Under the pieces are notes generated by a model. It ran no database searches, had not been told where the DNA came from, and was given only the letters and a program-made list of their open reading frames with translations. Source: an uncultured Collinsella sp. (GTDB lineage Bacteria; Actinomycetota; Coriobacteriia; Coriobacteriales; Coriobacteriaceae). Taken from it: 64,000 nucleotides of DNA. Positions 25,862-33,688 of the stretch are shown piece by piece (the first letter of the stretch is position 1; the number at the start of each line of letters is the position of its first letter). The DNA is taken from assembly GCA_947001705.1 (NCBI GenBank), contig CAMQHT010000002.1, positions 1 through 64,000 of the forward strand. Direction: 5' to 3'. Position numbers and translations under genes: made by a program.

Positions 25862-25899
25862 AAAGAGCCCCGAGTTCATACTGAGCTCGGGGCTCTTTT
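25862..25899. terminator. Bidirectional hairpin terminator
   Basis: AAAGAGCCCCGAG at 25862-25874 pairs with CTCGGGGCTCTTT at 25886-25898 and has A and T runs at its two ends. Confidence 0.8.
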
Positions 25900-25924
25900 C
25901 GTTTGGATTTCAGACGTATTGACA

Positions 25925-26057
25925 GACGAAAACAGTCTGCGTCCGGTATTGAGCCATACGAAAGCGAAATTATGCGTCTTAATTCCGTACGCAAATCAAG
26001 ACGAAAACAGTTTGCGTCTTATATAAATCAGTACGCAAACGGTTTTCGTCTTATAAT
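25925..26057 (+). promoter_or_regulatory. Promoter and repeated operators of the AlbA_2-type regulator
   Basis: A 19-bp motif, GACGAAAACAGTYTGCGTC, occurs at 25925-25943 and 26000-26018 and in inverse orientation at 26032-26050 (one core base different, last base off). Each copy is itself an imperfect palindrome. The third copy ends one base before a TATAAT -10 at 26052-26057, where a bound protein would block RNA polymerase. Autoregulation by the next gene is likely. Confidence 0.75.
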
Positions 26058-26094
26058 ACGGTTATGAATGGTACGAAACGAGGGGGTTGTGCAT

Positions 26095-27348
26095 ATGGTT
26101 GTTAGAGAGAGCCCTACAGTCGAATACAAGGAAAGCGTTACGCCGACGTTTCTTAAAACGGTGAGCGCCTATGCAAACTACGGGACGGGCAAGATTGAGT
26201 TTGGCGTTGATGACGAGGGCGTGGCTGTCGGCCTTGCAGATCCGGTCGCAGAGTGTCTCCGCATTGAGAACATGATTAATGACAGCTTGGATCCCGCTCC
26301 CCGTTACACGCTCGAGTCCGATGAGAAACACGGGACCGTAATCCTTACGGTTTATGAGGGACAGGACAAACCCTATCGAAGCAAGGGAAAGGCCTACAGA
26401 CGAAACGATTCGGCAACGGTGGAGGTCGACCGGTTTGAGTATGGCAGGCTGACGCTCGAAGGCAGCAACGTGACGTTCGACGCGCTCACGTCGGCTCGCC
26501 AGGACTTGGGCTTTCATACGCTCGAGCATAAGTGTGTTGAACACCTCGGCATTTCCGAGCTAACGCCGGATATCATGCGTACGCTCCGCTTGCTCGGCAA
26601 GGATGGCTATACCAATGCCGCGGCGATTTTAGCGGATAAGAATGATTTTCCAGGCATCGACTGCGTCCGTTTTGGCGATACCGAGGATGTGATCTTGGAT
26701 CGCGAGGCGGCGACAAATGTATCCGCAATTGAGCAGGCGGACAGGGCGGTGGCTATGTTTGCACGCTACTACCGTTATGAGCGTATCGAAGGGATGGAGC
26801 GCGTCCAAACCGATCGAATTCCTCTTGAGGCATTCCGCGAAGCTGTTGCAAACGCTTTGGTGCATCGGACGTGGGACGTTCGAGCGAACGTTCAAATTGC
26901 CCTGTACGATGATCGTGTCGTTGTGACCTCCCCTGGATCGCTGCCCGCCGGGTTGACGACGGAACAATACCTGTATGGGCAGATATCCGTGCTCAGAAAC
27001 CCCATCGTTGCAGAGGCCTTCTTAAAGCTGGATTACATCGAGAAATTTGGTACGGGAATCGCGCGCATTAGACGTGCCTATCGCGATTCGATCAATCAAC
27101 CAATTTTTGATGTTCGCGGCGGCATGGTGGCCGTCACATTGCCCGTTACCGATGCCTTTGAAGGGTCCGAGGAAGAGGTCCAGGTTCTCAAGGCCTTGTC
27201 GGGCGGGCGAATTATGTCGCGAAGCGAGATTGAAAAACAGACGGGGCTGAGCCGCATGCGGACGTTGGCGGCACTCGAATCTCTGCTTGAACGGAATGCA
27301 ATCGTAAGGCAGGGAACCGGGCGGGCCACGAAATACGAGCGCTCATAG
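26095..27348 (+). CDS. AlbA_2 (Schlafen-type) DNA-binding regulator with ATPase-like fold
   Basis: A 417-residue protein. The N-terminal AlbA_2 domain (SPTVEYKESVTPTFLKTVSA, then GTGKIEFGVDDEGVAVG) is of the Schlafen-like DNA-binding type. A central HATPase_c_4 domain has AFREAVANALVHRTWDVRA and TSPGSLPAGLTTEQYL, and a C-terminal winged helix ends the chain (SRSEIEKQTGLSRMRTLAAL). Such proteins are often annotated as RecG-like but act as transcription regulators. ATG 26095 follows GAGGGGG by eight bases. An upstream ATG at 26068 would lie almost at the transcription start. Three matching operators overlap its promoter. The signal it senses is unknown. Confidence 0.8.
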   Translation: MVVRESPTVEYKESVTPTFLKTVSAYANYGTGKIEFGVDDEGVAVGLADPVAECLRIENMINDSLDPAPRYTLESDEKHGTVILTVYEGQDKPYRSKGKAYRRNDSATVEVDRFEYGRLTLEGSNVTFDALTSARQDLGFHTLEHKCVEHLGISELTPDIMRTLRLLGKDGYTNAAAILADKNDFPGIDCVRFGDTEDVILDREAATNVSAIEQADRAVAMFARYYRYERIEGMERVQTDRIPLEAFREAVANALVHRTWDVRANVQIALYDDRVVVTSPGSLPAGLTTEQYLYGQISVLRNPIVAEAFLKLDYIEKFGTGIARIRRAYRDSINQPIFDVRGGMVAVTLPVTDAFEGSEEEVQVLKALSGGRIMSRSEIEKQTGLSRMRTLAALESLLERNAIVRQGTGRATKYERS

Positions 27349-27370
27349 TCCAAAAGAGCCATGGTACAAG

Positions 27371-27404
27371 ACGGACCCCAAGCCAGCGTTGGCTTGGGGT
27401 CCGT
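27371..27404 (+). terminator. Terminator of the AlbA_2-type regulator
   Basis: ACGGACCCCAAGCCA at 27371-27385 pairs perfectly with TGGCTTGGGGTCCGT at 27390-27404, with a 4-base loop and a short T-containing tail. Confidence 0.85.
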
Positions 27405-27450
27405 TATATCCCGGATGGTAACGGGCCGATTATTGTCAAGTTAAAGCAAA

Positions 27451-27499
27451 GTACAGCGACGTACAGCAAAGTATAGTGAGATATAGCAAGCCGTATAGC
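27451..27499. repeat. Helically phased GTAYAGC repeats
   Basis: GTACAGC at 27451 and 27461, GTATAGT at 27471, ATATAGC at 27481 and GTATAGC at 27493 recur at 10, 10, 10 and 12 bases, about one DNA turn. This suggests cooperative protein binding or bending. No gene lies in the 27349-27889 spacer. Confidence 0.6.
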
Positions 27500-27594
27500 G
27501 CGCCTTGATTTTCAACCCTTGATTATCAACCGTCCGTATTTCACAGCAACTTATAACAGGCTCGGGGTGCCAATTTGGGGTGCAGTAGTGCTGC

Positions 27595-27754
27595 GCCACG
27601 AAAAGGGCCTATCTACTACGTTTAAGCCGCAGGGGTCAACCATAGTCGGTTTTTTCGAAAATCGACAAGCTATCTACCTGCGGTTTTGTTTTCACGGTTT
27701 TCGGTATGGCCGAGGCTATCCGTGTTAACGTAGTAGATGGGCCACTTTTGTGGC
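27595..27754. mobile_element. Inverted-repeat element of 160 bp
   Basis: The 31-bp ends 27595-27625 and 27724-27754 are inverted repeats sharing CATCTACTACGTT or a one-base variant and a GCCAC terminus. An inner pair CCGCAGG and CCTGCGG lies inside. It codes for nothing evident and looks like a small non-autonomous element or a large structured spacer. Confidence 0.55.
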
Positions 27755-27889
27755 AAGGGGGGCCGATCTGCGGGCCAGGGTAGCTAAAAGAGCCCCGTCC
27801 CAAAAAGACTGATTGGGAGCTGGGGCGTGTCGATGCGATAGTATTACGTGGTGATATTCGACAAACCGTGGGCTTCATCCGAGGGCTTT

Positions 27890-28582
27890 ATGGAACAGCA
27901 CCAGCATTATCAGAGCCTGCAAGATCAGGCATACAACGCACTGCGCTCTAAGATCATCTATGCCGAGCTCAGGCCCGGCACGCGCCTTTCGGCGATTGGT
28001 CTGGAAAAGGAGACGGGAATCGGGCGCACGCCCATTCGCGAGTCCTTTGTGCGCCTGCGTGAGCAGGAGCTAGTGGAAACGCGTCCCAAAAGCGGCACCT
28101 ATGTCTCAAAAATCAGCATGGAGCGCGCCGAGAACGCCTGTTTCTTGCGTGAGAAACTCGAGAGAAGCGTACTCATTAAATGTTGCTCTGCCGCCACGCC
28201 TGAGCAAAAACATCGGCTCGAGCAGATTCTTGCCGAGTCCGAGTCGCTCGACCATAGCGAAACGCGTCGCTTTTTCGATCTGGACAACCTATTCCACGAG
28301 ACGTGCTTTGAGATTGCCGGCCGCCACATGTTGTGGGATTGGATGAAGAGCGTCAATACGCATTTTGAGCGGTACAACTGGTTGCGTATGGTGTCGCAGG
28401 ATATGGATTGGGAGCCGATTCGTCGTCAGCATCGCCGGATTCTCGAGTCCATTAAGAGGGGCGATACCGACACGGCGAGCTATCTGGCAGAGACACACCT
28501 GCATCTGATGCCCGAGGAACAGGGACCGGTTATCGCCTTGCATCCCGACTATTTTGAGCTGCCTAAAGACTCGGCCATCTAA
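27890..28582 (+). CDS. GntR-family regulator, FadR/FCD type
   Basis: A 230-residue regulator. The N-terminal winged helix (QAYNALRSKIIYAELRPGTR, then GIGRTPIRESFVRLREQELV) and an all-helical FCD domain with histidines in NLFHETCFEIAG and RRQHRRILESIKRGD are clear. ATG 27890 has GAGGG four bases upstream. It is convergent with eda-kdgK and may control sugar-acid genes, as many FadR-type regulators do, but its targets are not shown by the sequence. A second, broken GntR relic lies 2 kb upstream. Confidence 0.88.
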   Translation: MEQHQHYQSLQDQAYNALRSKIIYAELRPGTRLSAIGLEKETGIGRTPIRESFVRLREQELVETRPKSGTYVSKISMERAENACFLREKLERSVLIKCCSAATPEQKHRLEQILAESESLDHSETRRFFDLDNLFHETCFEIAGRHMLWDWMKSVNTHFERYNWLRMVSQDMDWEPIRRQHRRILESIKRGDTDTASYLAETHLHLMPEEQGPVIALHPDYFELPKDSAI

Positions 28583-28691
28583 CTCGTTCCCTACATTAGT
28601 TGCGGTTAAATAGGGGCTGTTTTGCGGCTTTGGCGGCGTAAGCAGTCCGTGTTTCACCGCAAGTGCGGGGGTGCAATCGGGGCATGAAAAG

Positions 28692-28920
28692 GCTGCGGCG
28701 CCGCTTGGAGGAAAAAACCGGAAGCAAGGGTCCATTCCTCCAGACGGCGCCGCAGCTGTTTTGGTGGCTCGGCTTTTGTCGAAGTGGCTCAGCTGGGCGC
28801 GACTGCCAGCCGAGTAGGCAAAGCGGCTCGGGCGCGTGTCGCTTCCGTCACGTTCTATCAGCATACAAGACGGTTTTGGTTCTTGTTCGTGACGGAAACG
28901 GCGCGCTTCCGAGCCGCTTT
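28692..28920. repeat. Two large nested hairpins between gntR and eda
   Basis: The first has outer arms 28692-28703 and 28745-28756 (GCTGCGGCGCCG) and inner arms 28707-28713 and 28735-28741. The second has outer arms 28820-28831 and 28909-28920 (AAAGCGGCTCGG) and inner arms 28843-28852 and 28888-28897 (TTCCGTCACG). All arms pair perfectly. They lie in the 393-base spacer between converging genes. Confidence 0.75.
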
Positions 28921-28925
28921 AAAAG

Positions 28926-28957
28926 AAAGGGGGCGAGGTCTAGGGCACGCCCCCTTT
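28926..28957. terminator. Bidirectional terminator at the end of eda
   Basis: AAAGGGGGCG at 28926-28935 pairs with CGCCCCCTTT at 28948-28957, nineteen bases past the eda stop. Confidence 0.85.
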
Positions 28958-28975
28958 CACGATAGAGAGCTAAAC

Positions 28976-29617
28976 CTAGCCGCGGACCTTCTTGACGACG
29001 TCCATGGCCTCGCGGGCAATCTGCTCGACCTTGGAGAAGTCGCCATCGGCGAACAGGGCGGGCTTGACCATCCAGGTGCCACCGCAGGCGATGATGGCGG
29101 AGGAGCTCAGGTACTCCTCGACGTTGGCAGTGCTCACGCCGCCGGTGGGCATAAAGCGATGGCCGACAAACGGAGCGGCGAGGGCCTTGATGGTGTTCAG
29201 GCCACCATACTGAGCCGCGGGGAAGAACTTGGTGACCTTGAGCCCCAGGTTCTCGGCGGCGGTAACCTCGGAGGGGGTCACGGTGCCGGGAAGGACGGGC
29301 AAGTCGATGTCGATGCAGTGCTTCACGACGTCCTCGTTGTAACCCGGGGAGACGATGAACTTGGCACCGGCGGCGCGGGCCTGCTCAACCTGCTCGACAG
29401 TCAGGACGGTGCCGGCGCCGACGCACATCTCGGGCTCGGCCTCAGCCATGGCGGCGATGCACTCGGCGGCGCAGGCGGTGCGGAAGGTGACCTCGGCGGA
29501 CTTCATGCCGGCAGACATAAGGGCGTGGGCGAGCGGTGCGGCGTCCTCGACCTTATCGAGCACGACGACCGGCACGATGCCCAGGGATTCAAGCGTGGTG
29601 TAGAACTGATCGAACAT
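28976..29617 (-). CDS. eda: KDPG/KHG aldolase
   Basis: Class I aldolase that splits 2-keto-3-deoxy-6-phosphogluconate into pyruvate and glyceraldehyde 3-phosphate. The 213-residue chain has the catalytic glutamate region SAEVTFRTACAAE, the Schiff-base lysine in LKVTKFFPAAQYGG and the phosphate site MPTGGVSTANVEEYL. ATG 29617 is preceded by AAAGGAA. It follows kdgK on the same strand, so the two convert ketodeoxygluconate to central intermediates, as in pectin or uronate use. Confidence 0.94.
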   Translation of the reverse strand: MFDQFYTTLESLGIVPVVVLDKVEDAAPLAHALMSAGMKSAEVTFRTACAAECIAAMAEAEPEMCVGAGTVLTVEQVEQARAAGAKFIVSPGYNEDVVKHCIDIDLPVLPGTVTPSEVTAAENLGLKVTKFFPAAQYGGLNTIKALAAPFVGHRFMPTGGVSTANVEEYLSSSAIIACGGTWMVKPALFADGDFSKVEQIAREAMDVVKKVRG

Positions 29618-29677
29618 AGTGTTCCTTTCGATGTGAGGCGCGCACGGGCGCGTGATTGCCAAAGAAGATTGGCCATG

Positions 29678-29856
29678 AGCCGGTTCCGGATTGGTTATCG
29701 GAGGCACTGCTTGGGTCACAAGCAATTTCGGAACCGGCTACGAGGCCAGTCGTGAAGGAATGCCAGACAAAACCGGAATGGGACTAAGTGGTTCTACCTG
29801 GCCGGAGGAATCGGGGAGCGGGCTGCAGGGGTATGGGTATGGAAAGCTGCAGTCCG
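29678..29856. repeat. Hairpins between kdgK and eda
   Basis: AGCCGGTTCCG at 29678-29688 pairs perfectly with CGGAACCGGCT at 29729-29739. CGGGCTGCAG at 29819-29828 pairs with CTGCAGTCCG at 29847-29856, one mismatch. The 255-base gap and these stems could lower eda expression relative to kdgK, or separate the two transcripts. Confidence 0.6.
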
Positions 29857-29872
29857 CGGAATGGGGAACGAA

Positions 29873-30907
29873 TTAACGGGCGACGCGGGTGCCACCGTCG
29901 GCGGCGGATGCCACGGCTGCGATCTCGTCTGCGGTCACCAGGTTGGAATCGCCCTTGATGGTGAGCTTGAGGATCGAGGCCGCAATCGCGTAGTTGACGG
30001 CGTCTTGCGGGTCAAAGTCGTTGATGAGGGCATGGACGAGGCCGGCGTTGAAAGCGTCGCCGGCGGCAACGCCCTCGAGCACGTGCACGTCGTGAGCGGG
30101 GGAGAACCAGTGCTCGCCGCTCTCGGCGTCAAAGAGCATGCCCATCCAAATGGAGCGCTCGACGCAGGAGATGTTGCGGACGACCGAGGCGACCTTCTTG
30201 CAACCGTACTCGGCGCAGATCTGACGGGCCATCTCGACGTAGGTGTCGCGTTCCTCGATGCCGTGGGCAAGGGAGCCGGAGACGCAGGTCATACCGAGGC
30301 CGGCAGGAGCGTCCTCGTCGTTGGCAATGCAGATGTCAACGAGCGGCAGGAGTTCCTTCATGGTGGCCTGCGACTTCTCGGGCGACCACATCTTGCCGCG
30401 ATAGTTCACGTCGCACACGGTGGCGATGCCTTTGGCGCGGCAGGCGGTGAGGGCATCCTTGCAGGCGGCGGCCATCTCGTCGGAGACGGCGGGCGTCACG
30501 CCGGAGAAGTAGAAGACATCGACACCCTTGAGGATCTCATCCCAGTCAAAGACGTCGCGCTTGGCCATGTTGATGGCAGAGTACTTGCGGTCGTAGACGC
30601 AGCCGTTGCCGCGCTGCGAGGCGCCGACCTCAAACACATAGGAGCCAAGACGGTCGCCCTGGCGCACGACGCGCGAGGTATCGACGTCGTAGACCTTCAG
30701 CGAACGCAGGGCGCACTCGCCCAGACGGTTGGCCGGGACAACGGAGACGTAAGCTGCCTTGTCACCCTGGTAGGCCAGGGAAAGCGCGGTGTTGGCTTCG
30801 GCGCCGCCGTAGCGGACATCAAACTCGGTCGCCTGCTCAATGCGCAGATGATCTTTGGGCGAGAGCCTCATCATGATCTCGCCGAAGGTAAGAACCGTTT
30901 TACCCAT
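29873..30907 (-). CDS. kdgK: 2-keto-3-deoxygluconate kinase, PfkB family
   Basis: A 344-residue ribokinase-family sugar kinase. It has the N-terminal substrate loop FDVRYGGAEANTALSLAYQG and the C-terminal catalytic motif LEGVAAGDAFNAGLVHAL with the expected GAGD-like aspartate. Phosphorylation of ketodeoxygluconate feeds eda downstream. ATG 30907 follows AGGAG. A LacI-type regulator is encoded divergently with operators between. PfkB enzymes are hard to assign by sequence alone, so the substrate rests mainly on eda next to it. Confidence 0.87.
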   Translation of the reverse strand: MGKTVLTFGEIMMRLSPKDHLRIEQATEFDVRYGGAEANTALSLAYQGDKAAYVSVVPANRLGECALRSLKVYDVDTSRVVRQGDRLGSYVFEVGASQRGNGCVYDRKYSAINMAKRDVFDWDEILKGVDVFYFSGVTPAVSDEMAAACKDALTACRAKGIATVCDVNYRGKMWSPEKSQATMKELLPLVDICIANDEDAPAGLGMTCVSGSLAHGIEERDTYVEMARQICAEYGCKKVASVVRNISCVERSIWMGMLFDAESGEHWFSPAHDVHVLEGVAAGDAFNAGLVHALINDFDPQDAVNYAIAASILKLTIKGDSNLVTADEIAAVASAADGGTRVAR

Positions 30908-30950
30908 GGTCGCGCAGCTCCTTCTTGCTCGTGCGTACACCTTTGATATG

Positions 30951-31008
30951 GCGTTGGCACGGAGGTGCCAAGACGGTAGGGTACATCTTTGCACCTCCGT
31001 GCCAACGC
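30951..31008 (-). promoter_or_regulatory. Perfect 18-bp hairpin in the kdgK leader
   Basis: GCGTTGGCACGGAGGTGC at 30951-30968 pairs with GCACCTCCGTGCCAACGC at 30991-31008. It lies 43 bases before the kdgK ATG, inside the probable leader, and has no T tail in that direction. Confidence 0.7.
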
Positions 31009-31011
31009 TTG

Positions 31012-31068
31012 CCGAAATCGGTTTACGAAATCGGTTTCGTTTCGAGTTGTAGTATACTCATCTACAAC
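31012..31068. promoter_or_regulatory. LacI-type operators between kdgK and its regulator
   Basis: ACGAAATCGGTTTCGT at 31025-31040 is a near palindrome of the LacI-family type. An overlapping related copy lies at 31012-31027. Next to them GTTGTAG at 31046 and CTACAAC at 31062 bracket the palindrome AGTATACT, which could supply a -10 (TATACT) in both directions. Confidence 0.65.
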
Positions 31069-31142
31069 GTTTTGCAAGCGAGATTTTTAAAAAAATGCCT
31101 AAAATGGCTCAGACTGCCGACAATTGGGAAACGGGGTGCGCT

Positions 31143-32165
31143 ATGGCGCAGATGAGGATTAAGGACATTGCTGCCGAGGCGGGCGTGAGCCCGGCCACGG
31201 TCTCGCGCTATCTCAACAACCGCCCTGGGCAGATGACCGAGGAAACCCGTGCTCGCATCGCGGCAGTTATCGAGCGCACCGGCTATCGTCCACGTGCCGC
31301 CGCGCGCAATCTGCGCAGCTCGCGTACCAACCTCATCGGCGTGATCTTGGCCGACATTGCTAACCCGTTCTCCAGCGCCATGCTCGAAGGGCTTTCCGCC
31401 AGCGCCGCCGCGCGCGGCTGCTCGCTCATGACGGCCATTAGCGGCAACGACCCCGCCAAGGAGGCAGAGTCGCTCACCAGACTTATCGATGCCGGCGTGG
31501 ACGGCCTGGTCGTCAATACCTGCGGAGGCAACGACAAGGCGATCGCCGAGGCTGCGGGACGCCTGCCCGTCGTGCTGCTCGACCGCGATGTTGCCGACGG
31601 CGGTGTCGATCTGGTGACCTCCAACAACCGTGAGCTGGTCGCCGGCCTGGTAGACGCCTTGGCCTCTGCGGGCAGCGAGCGCCTGTGCCTGCTCACCGAG
31701 GCAAGCGACGACAGCCCCGTGCGTCGCGAACGCGCCGAGGCGTTTGCCGACGAGCTTTCGCGCCGCGGTCTTGCGGGCGAGGTCGTCACCCTGGCCGACG
31801 GTGGCGTCGAGGGTGTCAGTCGCCTGGACGAGACCATCCGCGGCTATGCGGGTAAAAAGCTCGGCCTCATTGCCGTCAACGGTCTGGTCTTCCTGCGCCT
31901 GACCGAGGCGCTGGCACAGTTGGGACCTTCGTTGCCGGCGGGTCTCAAGATCGCAACGTTTGACGACTATCCCTGGAACCACGTGCTCTTTGGCGGTGTG
32001 ACCACGGCAGCGCAGGACACTCTTACCATTGCCGAGCGCGTAGTCGAGCGTCTGTCCGAACGCATCGACATCGTTACCACTACGGTGGGCGATGCCGCAA
32101 AGCTCGCCCCCAAGCGCATCGAGATCCCCGGCCACATCGAACACCGCGCCTCGACCTTACGCTAG
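31143..32165 (+). CDS. LacI-family regulator of the kdgK-eda genes
   Basis: A 340-residue LacI/GalR regulator. The helix-turn-helix MRIKDIAAEAGVSPATVSRY is followed by the hinge RAAARNLRSSRTNLIGVIL and a sugar-sensing domain with ISGNDPAKEAESLTRLIDAG and FDDYPWNHVLFGGVTTAAQ. The divergent layout with kdgK and the shared operators make it the likely repressor of ketodeoxygluconate use, similar in role to clostridial KdgR. ATG 31143 puts the helix-turn-helix in the usual place. Its ribosome site is weak, and an ATG at 31095 has none. Confidence 0.85.
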   Translation: MAQMRIKDIAAEAGVSPATVSRYLNNRPGQMTEETRARIAAVIERTGYRPRAAARNLRSSRTNLIGVILADIANPFSSAMLEGLSASAAARGCSLMTAISGNDPAKEAESLTRLIDAGVDGLVVNTCGGNDKAIAEAAGRLPVVLLDRDVADGGVDLVTSNNRELVAGLVDALASAGSERLCLLTEASDDSPVRRERAEAFADELSRRGLAGEVVTLADGGVEGVSRLDETIRGYAGKKLGLIAVNGLVFLRLTEALAQLGPSLPAGLKIATFDDYPWNHVLFGGVTTAAQDTLTIAERVVERLSERIDIVTTTVGDAAKLAPKRIEIPGHIEHRASTLR

Positions 32166-32300
32166 CCGCTCGTTCGCAACGGTCTGCTCGCGCACGTTTT
32201 TTTGAGCGCTTGATACGCTTTAACCCTGCGGAAACATTTTTCTGCGATAGTATCTGCGATATAGACCAGTCGAAACCCGCCCGAAAGAAAGGGGAGCGAC

Positions 32301-33638
32301 ATGAACCAGCAGAACATCGATTACGTACTCCGCTCCGTAGAGCAGCGTGATATCCGCTTTGTGCGTCTGTGGTTTGTCGACATTCTCGGCCGCCTCAAAA
32401 ACTTTGCTATTAGCCCCGAGGACCTCGAGGTCGCTTTTGAGGAGGGCATTGGCTTTGACGGCTCGGCCATCGAGGGCTTTGCCACGCCCGAGGAAGCCGA
32501 CATGCTGGCGTTCCCTGATGCCTCGACCTTCCAGATTTTGCCGTGGCGTCCGAGCCACAACGGCGTCGCCCGTGTGTTTTGCGACGTATGCACCCCCGAT
32601 TGCAAGCCCTTCGCCGGCGACCCGCGCGATGCCCTGCGCCGCATGTTCCACAAGGCCGAGAAGGCCGGCTACCTACTCAACGTTGGTGCCGAGCTGGAGT
32701 ATTACTACTTCCCCGACGAGCACACGCCCGAGCCGCTCGACAACGTGGGCTACTTCGATCTTTCGGTGAGCGATGCCGCCCGCGACCTGCGCCGCAACAC
32801 GGTCCTCACGCTCGAGAAGATGTCCGTGCCCGTGGAGTACACCTTCCACGCCGCCGGTCGCTCGCAGCACGGCATGAGCCTGCGCCACGCCGAGGCCCTG
32901 AGCATGTCCGACGCCATCACCACGGCCAAGCTCATCATTAAGCAGCAGGCTTACGAGAGCGGTTGCCACGCCTCCTTTATGCCCAAGCCGTTGGCAGGCG
33001 AAGACGGCAGCGCTATGTTCCTGTGCCAGTCGCTATTCGACCACGACGGCAACAACGTCTTTTGGGGCGAGGACGACGAGAAGTACCACCTCTCCGATAT
33101 CGCCAAGCACTACATGGCCGGCATCCTGGCGCACGCGCGCGAGATCAGCGCCATCACCAACCCCACGGTCAACTCGTACAAGCGCATTACCACGGGCGGC
33201 GACTCCGTGCCGCAGTACGCCACGTGGGGCCTGCGCAACCGCGCGAGTATGGTCCGCATTCCGGTCTACAAGCCCGGCAAGCAGCTGTCCACGCGCATCG
33301 AGCTGCGCAGTCCCGATCCCATGGCCAACCCGTACCTGGTCAACGCCGTCACGCTGGCGGCTGGTCTGGACGGCATCGAGCGCAAGCTGGAGCTCCCGCC
33401 CGAGGCCACGGCCGAGACACTCAAGCTTACCGACCGTCAGATGGTTGAGGCCGGCTATACGCCGCTGCCGCGCTCGCTCAAAGAGGCGCTCGACGTGTTT
33501 GAGGACTCGCAGTTTATGAAGGATGCCCTCGGCGAGCACATCCACAGCTTCTTCCTCAAAAAGAAGCGCGACGAATGGCATAAGTTTGAGTCCACGATCA
33601 CCGAGTGGGAGATCAAGCACTACCTGGCGAACTCCTAA
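32301..33638 (+). CDS. Glutamine synthetase-like protein with altered active site
   Basis: A 445-residue protein collinear with bacterial GS type I (VRLWFVDILGRLKNFAI, FDGSAIEGF, NSYKRI, STRIELRSPDPMANPYL). Compared with Bacillus GlnA, several ligands are changed: HHEVAPGQHE reads FHAAGRSQHG, so two metal-binding glutamates become Ala184 and Gly191. GSGMHC reads GSAMFL, so the metal-binding histidine is Phe240. The flap PGYEAP reads TGGDSVP. Glu131, Glu133 and the RIELR glutamate remain. Normal glutamine synthesis looks doubtful. A different ligase activity or a regulatory role are options. A GlnR-like regulator follows 50 bases on. The ORF is intact. Confidence 0.85.
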   Translation: MNQQNIDYVLRSVEQRDIRFVRLWFVDILGRLKNFAISPEDLEVAFEEGIGFDGSAIEGFATPEEADMLAFPDASTFQILPWRPSHNGVARVFCDVCTPDCKPFAGDPRDALRRMFHKAEKAGYLLNVGAELEYYYFPDEHTPEPLDNVGYFDLSVSDAARDLRRNTVLTLEKMSVPVEYTFHAAGRSQHGMSLRHAEALSMSDAITTAKLIIKQQAYESGCHASFMPKPLAGEDGSAMFLCQSLFDHDGNNVFWGEDDEKYHLSDIAKHYMAGILAHAREISAITNPTVNSYKRITTGGDSVPQYATWGLRNRASMVRIPVYKPGKQLSTRIELRSPDPMANPYLVNAVTLAAGLDGIERKLELPPEATAETLKLTDRQMVEAGYTPLPRSLKEALDVFEDSQFMKDALGEHIHSFFLKKKRDEWHKFESTITEWEIKHYLANS

Positions 33639-33688
33639 TCACGCTGGCTTGTTCCAGTACGATTGAGCTCATTTCCTTGGAGGCCGAT

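Noticed and set aside
26068..26094. ATG 26068 as start of the AlbA_2-type regulator
   Set aside because: It lies about ten bases after the -10 box, so there would be no leader for ribosome binding. ATG 26095 has GAGGGGG at the right distance.
27519..27728. A 69-codon plus-strand frame inside the 160-bp inverted-repeat element
   Set aside because: It lies within the inverted repeat, lacks a ribosome site and resembles no protein.
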